The translations under genes and the position numbers were made by a program. A stretch of DNA of 64,000 nt from Marinococcus sp. PL1-022 (GTDB lineage Bacteria > Bacillota > Bacilli > Bacillales > Marinococcaceae), in assembly GCF_033845285.1 (NCBI RefSeq), contig NZ_JAWXCX010000001.1:325495-389494 (forward strand), given 5' to 3'. Every line of letters begins with the position of its first letter. Position 1 is the first letter of the stretch. Of this stretch, positions 60,341-64,000 are shown one piece after another. The notes under the pieces are model-generated. The model was not told the DNA's origin. It saw only the letters and a list, made by a program, of their open reading frames with translations, and made no database searches.

Positions 60341-60521
60341 TACTGAGTTCCAGATTAAGCTACCGGTTACATTTAAAAGGGTTTTATCTGTTTCATAAGT
60401 CCTGAGACCCTGTTGTTATGGCATGTTCTTTTCACTTTTAAAAAAAATTTTGTTGTTTGAAAAGGATTCCGCAAAAGGAATATAGAAAGTAGACACATAA
60501 CGATAAGGAGGGGTTCACTTG

Positions 60522-61118
60522 ATGAACTTTAACATTCGCGGGGAAAACTTAGAGGTGACTCCAGCTCTTCGAGGTTACGTAGAAAAGAAAGTGAGCAAGC
60601 TTGAACGTTACTTTGATACAACCCCTGTGGCGGACGTCCATGTGAATATGGAAGTTCAAAACAGCGAGAAAATTTTAGAAGTGACCATCCCTATGCCGCA
60701 GCTGCTGCTCCGGGCAGAAGAAACGCATACGGATATGTATGCGGCGATCGATCTTGCGACGGACAAGCTCGAACGGCAGATTCGAAAATATAAAACAAAA
60801 GTAAACCGCAAGTTCCGCCAAAATGGCAAAACATCGGAAGTATTTAAAGCTAATATTGAAGAATTGAACGAAGAAATTGCCAATGGCGGGGTAAAAGAAG
60901 CTCCGTTAACTGATGAAGTGACTGAAGAGGACGACTCCCTTGAAATCGTCCGGACCAAACGGTTTAATTTAAAGCCGATGGATACGGAAGAAGCTATCCT
61001 TCAGATGGATATGCTGGGCCACAACTTTTTCGTCTTCGCTAATTCTGTCAGCGGTGACACCTCAGTCGTGTACAAACGTCGGGACGGGCGCTACGGGCTG
61101 ATTGAGCCGGAAGAATAA
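60522..61118 (+). CDS. hpf: long-form ribosome hibernation promoting factor
   Basis: A 198-residue HPF (YvyD). The N-terminal domain (about residues 1-100; MNFNIRGENLEVTPALRGYV, VDVHVNMEVQ-like strand) binds the 30S subunit; the C-terminal domain (IVRTKRFNLKPMDTEEAILQ then MDMLGHNFFVFANSVSG) dimerises ribosomes into 100S particles. The ATG at 60522 is 8 bases after AAGGAGGGG; TTG 60519 is unlikely. A GTTTGA...GGAATA sequence upstream (60455-60482) could be a stress promoter but has a 16-base spacer. Placement before secA is as in B. subtilis. Confidence 0.96.
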   Translation: MNFNIRGENLEVTPALRGYVEKKVSKLERYFDTTPVADVHVNMEVQNSEKILEVTIPMPQLLLRAEETHTDMYAAIDLATDKLERQIRKYKTKVNRKFRQNGKTSEVFKANIEELNEEIANGGVKEAPLTDEVTEEDDSLEIVRTKRFNLKPMDTEEAILQMDMLGHNFFVFANSVSGDTSVVYKRRDGRYGLIEPEE

Positions 61119-61129
61119 TTATATGAATC

Positions 61130-61168
61130 AACAGGCCCTGCGCGGGTAATGCGCAGGGCTTGTTTTGA
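61130..61168 (+). terminator. hpf terminator
   Basis: ACAGGCCCTGCGC (61131-61143) and GCGCAGGGCTTGT (61151-61163) form a 13-bp stem with one mismatch, followed by TTTGATTTT. Confidence 0.88.
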
Positions 61169-61372
61169 TTTTGCCGGGAGCACGGGAACTCGTTGTAACA
61201 ATAACGGAATACTGTTAAAATATACGGTGATGCTTAGAAATACAACGATTCATTTATATATGTAAAACTACAGATAAATAAGGCCCCGGGCCCCCTATTA
61301 ACATTTAAAACAACTATGCGCGTCAATCGTATTTCGGCTAGATGGTACGAAAGAGAGGACGATGATTAAACC

Positions 61373-63865
61373 ATGAGAGGTTTATTGAAGAAAGTTATTG
61401 GAGATACAAATCAAAAATATGTAAAAAAACTGGAGAAGAAAGCGGAAAAAATTGAGGTTTTTTATGAAGATATCCAGGCTTTGAGCGATGAAGACCTTGC
61501 CCGTAAAACCGAAGAGTTTAAAGAACGCTATCAGCAGGGTGAAAAGCTTGAACAGCTGCTTCCGGAAGCCTATGCAGTTGTTGCAGAAGCGTCGACACGC
61601 GTAATGGGAATGACTCCCTTCCGCGTACAGCTGATGGGTGCCATCGTGTTAAACGACGGCGATATTGCGGAAATGAAAACCGGGGAAGGGAAAACCCTGG
61701 TCGCAACCATGCCGGTCTACTTAAACGCCATTACCGGCAAAGGCGTGCACGTTGTGACCGTCAACGACTATCTGGCCAAGCGTGACAGCGAAACGTTAGG
61801 GGAGCTTTACCAGTTCCTCGGATTAACCGTCGGCCTGAATTTAAAGGATATGAGCAAGGAAGCGAAGCGGGAAGCCTATCTGGCTGACATTACGTACGGA
61901 ACCAATAATGAGTTTGGCTTTGACTACCTGCGGGACAATATGGTTCTGTACAAGGAACAAATGGTGCAGCGTCCTCTTCATTTTGCCCTCGTCGACGAAG
62001 TCGACTCGATATTGATCGACGAAGCGAGAACGCCGCTGATTATTTCGGGCTCAGTGGAACAGTCGACCAAGCTTTACGCAGCGGCTAACGTATTTGTGAG
62101 CCGTCTGAAGGAAGAACGGGATTACACGATCGATGAAAAAACCAAAACGGTTCTTCTGACTGATGAGGGTGTTACCCGGGCGGAAAAGGCGTTTCAAATA
62201 GAGAATTTGTATGACCAGCAGCATGTGCAGCTGCTGCACCATATCAATCAGGGGTTAAAAGCCCATGTGACGATGCACCGCGACGAGGACTATGTGGTGC
62301 AGGACGGCAAAGTGGTCATCGTGGACCAGTTTACCGGACGTTTGATGGCCGGCCGCCGGTACAGTGAAGGCCTCCACCAGGCCATTGAAGCGAAGGAAGG
62401 CATGCGGGTGCAGAAGGAAAGCATGACGCTCGCATCAATTACGTTCCAGAACTACTTCCGGATGTATCAGAAGCTCGCCGGGATGACCGGTACTGCGATA
62501 ACGGAAGAAGAAGAATTCCGCAATATTTACGGCACAGACGTTATTTCGATCCCAACGAACAAGCCGGTTGTCCGCGAAGACAAATCCGATTTGATCTTTA
62601 AGACCCGGGAAGCAAAATACCGGGCGGCAGCCGAAAAAATCGCTGAATTGTATGAAACCGGCCAGCCTGTTCTAGTCGGCACGGTAAATGTGGACACATC
62701 AGAGCTGATATCACGGTATCTCAAAAAGAAAAACGTACCGCACAACATTCTTAATGCGAAAAACCACGAAAACGAAGCGAAAATCATCGAAAACGCCGGC
62801 CAGCGCGGTGCTGTCACTATTGCGACCAACATGGCCGGGCGCGGTACCGATATCAAGCTCGGGGACGGAGTAGCCGACCTCGGCGGACTGTTTGTCATCG
62901 GCACCGAACGGCACGAAAGCCGCCGGATCGACAATCAGCTCCGTGGTCGTGCCGGACGTCAGGGGGATCCGGGTGCTTCCCAGTTTTATCTGTCCATGGA
63001 GGATGAACTGATGCGCCGGTTCGGATCTGATAACATGCGCGGCATGATGGAGCGCCTTGGCATGGATGAGGATCAGCCGATCGAAAGCAAGCTGGTCACC
63101 CGCGCAGTGGAACAGTCGCAAAAGCGGGTGGAAGGATCTAACTACGACTCACGGAAGCAGATTCTGCAATACGATGACGTTATGCGCGAACAGCGTGATA
63201 TCATTTATGCCCAGCGGATGGAAGTGCTCGAGTCGGATAATCTGCGTGACATTGTGCTGCGTATGCTTGAATCCACGGTGAAAAACATCGTTGCAGCCTA
63301 CACCCCGGTGGAACAGGTGCCGGAGGACTGGGACCTTGAGGGCATGCTTCACTACCTGAACACGACCGTACTGAATGAAGGCGATTTGACAGAACAGGAC
63401 GTTAAAGGTCTTGAACAGGAAGAAGTTATCGAAAAGGTATGGGAAACAGCAAAAGGTAACTACGAAGCAAAAGAGCAGGAATTTGACGAAGAATCCATGC
63501 GTGAATTCGAAAAAGTACTGCTCCTCCGGTCGGTGGACCGGAAATGGATGAACCATATCGATCAGATGGACCAGCTCCGACAGGGTATTCACCTGCGGGC
63601 CTACGGCCAGAATGATCCGCTTCGGGAGTACAAATTCGAAGGCTTTAACATGTTCGAGGATATGGTGGCGTCAATTGAAGAAGAAGTCGCTACGTACGTA
63701 GTCAAATCGGAAGTAAACGAAGAGAACCTGCAGCGCCAGGAAGTCGCTAAAGGAAAAGCAGTGCGCCAGGACGAGCAGGAAGCAGAAGAAGAGCAGCCGA
63801 AAAACAAAAAGAAATCAGCGCCGGCAAACGGCAACCGGAAAATGCCGGTGCCGAACAAACGGTAA
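61373..63865 (+). CDS. secA: preprotein translocase ATPase SecA, without the C-terminal zinc domain
   Basis: An 830-residue export motor. [14 protein letters not shown] is Walker [21 protein letters not shown] the DEAD region, [13 protein letters not shown] and [12 protein letters not shown] the second nucleotide domain; PPXD, helical scaffold and wing regions follow. The length is close to B. subtilis SecA (841), but the last part is a Glu/Lys/Asn-rich tail ending [10 protein letters not shown], with no CPCGSGKKYKNCHG zinc motif. Otherwise nothing suggests a broken gene, and a terminator follows. Confidence 0.96.
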   Translation: MRGLLKKVIGDTNQKYVKKLEKKAEKIEVFYEDIQALSDEDLARKTEEFKERYQQGEKLEQLLPEAYAVVAEASTRVMGMTPFRVQLMGAIVLNDGDIAEMKTGEGKTLVATMPVYLNAITGKGVHVVTVNDYLAKRDSETLGELYQFLGLTVGLNLKDMSKEAKREAYLADITYGTNNEFGFDYLRDNMVLYKEQMVQRPLHFALVDEVDSILIDEARTPLIISGSVEQSTKLYAAANVFVSRLKEERDYTIDEKTKTVLLTDEGVTRAEKAFQIENLYDQQHVQLLHHINQGLKAHVTMHRDEDYVVQDGKVVIVDQFTGRLMAGRRYSEGLHQAIEAKEGMRVQKESMTLASITFQNYFRMYQKLAGMTGTAITEEEEFRNIYGTDVISIPTNKPVVREDKSDLIFKTREAKYRAAAEKIAELYETGQPVLVGTVNVDTSELISRYLKKKNVPHNILNAKNHENEAKIIENAGQRGAVTIATNMAGRGTDIKLGDGVADLGGLFVIGTERHESRRIDNQLRGRAGRQGDPGASQFYLSMEDELMRRFGSDNMRGMMERLGMDEDQPIESKLVTRAVEQSQKRVEGSNYDSRKQILQYDDVMREQRDIIYAQRMEVLESDNLRDIVLRMLESTVKNIVAAYTPVEQVPEDWDLEGMLHYLNTTVLNEGDLTEQDVKGLEQEEVIEKVWETAKGNYEAKEQEFDEESMREFEKVLLLRSVDRKWMNHIDQMDQLRQGIHLRAYGQNDPLREYKFEGFNMFEDMVASIEEEVATYVVKSEVNEENLQRQEVAKGKAVRQDEQEAEEEQPKNKKKSAPANGNRKMPVPNKR

Positions 63866-63889
63866 TAAGAAACGAAAAACGGGAGGGAC

Positions 63890-63922
63890 AGGCCCCGAAG
63901 TGCTCAGCTTCGGGCTTTTTCC
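63890..63922 (+). terminator. secA terminator
   Basis: GCCCCGAAG (63892-63900) and CTTCGGGC (63908-63915) form a stem with a T run before prfB. Confidence 0.85.
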
Positions 63923-63955
63923 TTGCCACCTACATTCAGAAAGGGGATTTCTTAC

Positions 63956-64000
63956 ATGGATATGGCAGAAATTCGAAACGAACTTGAAAATATGGCTAAG
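63956..64000 (+). CDS. prfB: peptide chain release factor 2, start only
   Basis: The last 45 bases encode MDMAEIRNELENMAK, which matches the start of RF2 (B. subtilis MELSEIRAELENMA). AAAGGGG lies upstream of the ATG, and prfB follows secA in B. subtilis. The programmed frameshift site near codon 25 lies beyond the window. Confidence 0.85.
   Translation, partial: MDMAEIRNELENMAK

Noticed and set aside
60455-60482. GTTTGA and GGAATA as a sigma-B promoter of hpf.
   Set aside because: The spacer is 16 bases, longer than usual for sigma-B, and the -10 is imperfect; mentioned only in the hpf entry.
61283-61302. Palindromic GC block (GGCCCCGGGCCCC) in the secA leader as a regulatory arrest element.
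   Set aside because: It is short, has no clear loop or T run, and no secM-like reading frame lies in front of secA.

Overview
The window reads as chromosomal DNA of a moderately GC-rich, probably halophilic or alkaliphilic member of the Bacillaceae (low-GC Gram-positive type). The reasons are the gene order degS-degU-degV-comFA-comFC-yvyF-flgM-flgN-flgK-flgL-fliW-csrA-hag-flaG-fliD-fliS-fliT-hpf-secA-prfB, which is the Bacillus subtilis order with insertions; AGGAGG-type ribosome binding sites; sigma-D type flagellar promoters; a glycine betaine transporter; and acidic extracellular proteins. The genus is an inference (Alkalicoccus/Salisediminibacterium-like) and was not checked against any database.

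Layout. 1-10 kb: a partial luciferase-like oxidoreductase, a possible CotS/YutH-like protein, the OpuA glycine betaine ABC transporter divergent from a GbsR-type regulator, a ferredoxin, an SLC13-type permease, a VanZ-like protein, and an SSB gene behind a degenerate RAYT-like transposase gene. 10-18 kb: cell-envelope genes (galU, a SLAP-domain protein, a CAP-domain protein, ribokinase, UDP-glucose dehydrogenase, an LCP-family protein, YvyE). 18-28 kb: degS-degU, degV, competence comFA-comFC and the late flagellar operon to fliW-csrA, with a consensus sigma-D promoter overlapping the comFC stop codon. 28-33 kb: an orphan DegU-like regulator with a receiver-like but apparently dead N-terminus, a structured repeat element, a short ComK homologue divergent from hag, flagellin with two CsrA-type sites in its leader, a yjfB-like gene that seems to start at ATC, and flaG.

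33-53.8 kb holds about 21 kb of accessory metabolism between flaG and fliD: an SDR dehydrogenase, a galactonate operon (IclR regulator, aldolase, kinase, dehydratase), an alpha/beta hydrolase, an amino-acid racemase, a Fur-regulated siderophore ABC transporter, a diguanylate cyclase, a GNAT protein, an SRAP protein, a second copy of the repeat element, and a gluconate operon (RpiR regulator, kinase, GntP, 6-phosphogluconate dehydrogenase). 53.8-64 kb: fliD-fliS-fliT, an unknown gene, a lipoprotein, succinate-semialdehyde dehydrogenase, hpf, a SecA without the usual C-terminal zinc domain, and the start of prfB.

Together the genes cover motility, competence and envelope regulation (DegSU, ComK, CsrA/FliW/Hag, FlgM/sigma-D), osmoprotection, iron uptake and sugar-acid catabolism. 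The observations most worth following are the modular repeat that begins directly after two unrelated stop codons and keeps base pairing while its stems change sequence, the apparent ATC start of the YjfB-like gene, ComK and a pseudo-receiver regulator embedded beside flagellin, and the RAYT-SSB gene pair.
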